This document shows, in pieces, positions 5,621-6,483 of a stretch of DNA of 6,483 bases; position 1 is the stretch's first letter; every line of letters starts with the position of its first letter. Origin of the DNA: Actinomycetota bacterium. GTDB taxonomy: Bacteria; Actinomycetota; Rubrobacteria; Rubrobacterales; Rubrobacteraceae. The stretch lies in NCBI GenBank assembly GCA_020200675.1, contig JAIVIG010000148.1, positions 1 through 6,483 of the forward strand, read 5' to 3'. The notes below the pieces were generated by a model. That model made no database searches, was not told where the DNA came from, and was given only the letters and a program-made list of their open reading frames with translations. Position numbers and translations under genes: made by a program.

Positions 5621-6483
5621 CTACTCAAGCATCTTACACCAGCGCATCCCGTGTGAGCTATGGTTCTGCTCGACCGTAGATGTTCGAGGGGTTCGGGCGG
5701 CGCCGTTTGCGGGGGAGCCTCTCGAGGAGGCGGCAGAAGCGGCTCTGTCGCGTACGGAGGGCCGGTCGGCCCTCGTCGAGGTCGGGAGCCTTTCGGTGCT
5801 AGATTGGCTCTCGCTCGCCTCGTAGATGGCCTTGTAGGTGCCGCTCACGATCTCGCCGCCTTCTACGATGAGGTGGTCATCCTCTATCTCCTCACCCGCG
5901 AAGAAGGCTTCGAGGCAGCGGCGGGTATCCTCCGCGTAGTGCTTCTGCGCGTCGAGCGTCGTGCCGGCGGTGTGTGGTGTCATCATGTGGTGGGGCATCG
6001 TCCGCCACGGGTGATCCGGGGGCGCGGGCTCGGGGTCCCAGACGTCTCCGGCGTAGCCGGCCAGGTGACCTTCCTCCAAAGCCTCGACGAGGGCGTCACG
6101 GTCGACGATCGCGCCGCGGGCCGTGTTGACCAGCCAGGCGCCCTTCTTCATGCCGAAGAGCACGTCGCGGTCGAAGAGGCCTTCGGTCTCGGGCGTGAGG
6201 GGCGCTTCGATGACGATGACGTCGCAGTGGGCCATCATGTCGTCGAGGCGGACGTAGCGGAACCCGCAGACCGCTTCCTCGGTGTTGCTTAGGCGCGAGC
6301 GCTTGTAGTAGTACATCTTGACGTCGAAGGGCTTCAGGCGCATCGCAACCAATTGCCCGATAGCGCCCGCGCCGTAGATGCCAACTGTCTTGCCCTCCAG
6401 GTCGTAGGACCTCTTGGCGAGCCCGGCTATGTCCCACTCGCCGTTTACTACCTGGTTGTACTGCGGGACGAAGTTGCGCACCA
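5621..6483 (-). CDS. Formate-dehydrogenase-like D-2-hydroxyacid dehydrogenase family protein, N-terminus outside window
   Basis: This cytoplasmic NAD(P)-linked oxidoreductase is read from the window edge; the first visible full codon (6481) is an internal Val of VRNFVP, aligning with VRNYLP of Pseudomonas formate dehydrogenase (FDH). Counting from there: Rossmann motif GIYGAGAIG (34-42), substrate Arg122 in NTARGAIVD, DHPWRTMP (156-163) and catalytic His170 in MTPHTAGTT. Colinearity with FDH continues to LIVEGG (204-209). Several hallmarks differ. The acidic residue after the second Rossmann strand (Asp221 in Pseudomonas FDH) is Lys60, the Gln that pairs with the catalytic His (Gln313) is Glu151, and AGRIG has become AGAIG. 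It may thus be an NADP-preferring FDH or a relative acting on another 2-hydroxyacid. After GTYKAIYE (214-221) a Ser/Arg/Thr-rich tail of about 65 residues continues to the stop and has no family counterpart; the real end may be nearer 5800. It is followed at 26 bases by the YIP1-like gene. Confidence 0.8.
   Translation of the reverse strand, partial: VRNFVPQYNQVVNGEWDIAGLAKRSYDLEGKTVGIYGAGAIGQLVAMRLKPFDVKMYYYKRSRLSNTEEAVCGFRYVRLDDMMAHCDVIVIEAPLTPETEGLFDRDVLFGMKKGAWLVNTARGAIVDRDALVEALEEGHLAGYAGDVWDPEPAPPDHPWRTMPHHMMTPHTAGTTLDAQKHYAEDTRRCLEAFFAGEEIEDDHLIVEGGEIVSGTYKAIYEASESQSSTERLPTSTRADRPSVRDRAASAASSRGSPANGAARTPRTSTVEQNHSSHGMRWCKMLE
5631..5636 (-). promoter_or_regulatory. Candidate -10 box for the YIP1-like gene and sppA
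   Basis: On the - strand TAAGAT lies about 36 bases upstream of the YIP1-like TTG start, inside the last codons of the dehydrogenase-like frame. It agrees with TATAAT at four positions including TA and the final T. No good -35 is visible at 16-18 bases. If real, it would give yip1-sppA their own promoter. Confidence 0.22.
5757..5774 (-). terminator. Hairpin in the tail of the dehydrogenase-like frame, possible terminator
   Basis: GAGGGCC (5757-5763) and GGCCCTC (5768-5774) form a perfect 7-bp stem with a 4-base loop. It lies within the low-complexity tail after the conserved end of the dehydrogenase-like protein. If the gene truly ended near 5800, this hairpin would be in the right place for a terminator. 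There is no T-tract after it, and GC-rich DNA makes such stems by chance, so confidence is low. Confidence 0.25.

Noticed and set aside
1..6483. Defence system, prophage, transposase or a multi-gene novel system
   Set aside because: All substantial frames are accounted for by known families; no nuclease, recombinase, toxin or phage protein is recognisable, and I found no terminal repeats of an insertion sequence beyond the element at 3696-3854.

Overview
The window is GC-rich, apart from one A/T-rich patch near 2670-2730. It uses TTG and GTG as frequent start codons behind strong Shine-Dalgarno sequences. Gene content (DUF3830 plus an NCS1 permease, an OsmC peroxidase, a secreted golvesin-domain/NlpC-P60 hydrolase, a one-TM SppA, a YIP1-like membrane protein and a formate-dehydrogenase-like enzyme) fits a high-GC Gram-positive, most likely an actinobacterium of the Rubrobacter type. 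That taxonomic call is inference from protein style, not from a marker gene.

Layout. On the + strand, 1-1795 is the end of a catabolic/transport operon: the last 32 codons of an unidentified gene, a complete DUF3830 protein, and an NCS1 nucleobase/hydantoin/allantoin-type permease. The permease is broken by an internal deletion with a frame change near 1375 and is called a pseudogene. A short gene-free stretch (1796-2087) ends in a strong hairpin behind osmC, which lies on the - strand (2088-2525). osmC is divergent from a secreted NlpC/P60 cell-wall hydrolase (2771-3697, +). The 245-base gap between them carries a run of A-tracts spaced about one helical turn apart.

The hydrolase converges on a - strand group read right to left: an FDH-like 2-hydroxyacid dehydrogenase (5621-6483, N-terminus outside the window), a YIP1-family membrane protein (4965-5594) and signal peptide peptidase SppA (3864-4943), with gaps of 26 and 21 bases. 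Between the two convergent stop codons (3696-3860) lies a compact element of inverted heptamer repeats (AGTTNTC type) enclosing a further stem and two hairpins. It is the least explained piece of the window.

The genes are mostly housekeeping or accessory: envelope maintenance (NlpC/P60, SppA, YIP1), peroxide defence (OsmC) and uptake or breakdown of N-heterocycles (DUF3830/NCS1). I do not see a defence system, phage, transposase, CRISPR array, tRNA or rRNA. The points most worth checking are the structured element at 3696-3854, the hallmark-residue changes and odd C-terminal tail of the FDH-like protein, the lesion in the permease, and the phased A-tracts upstream of the hydrolase.
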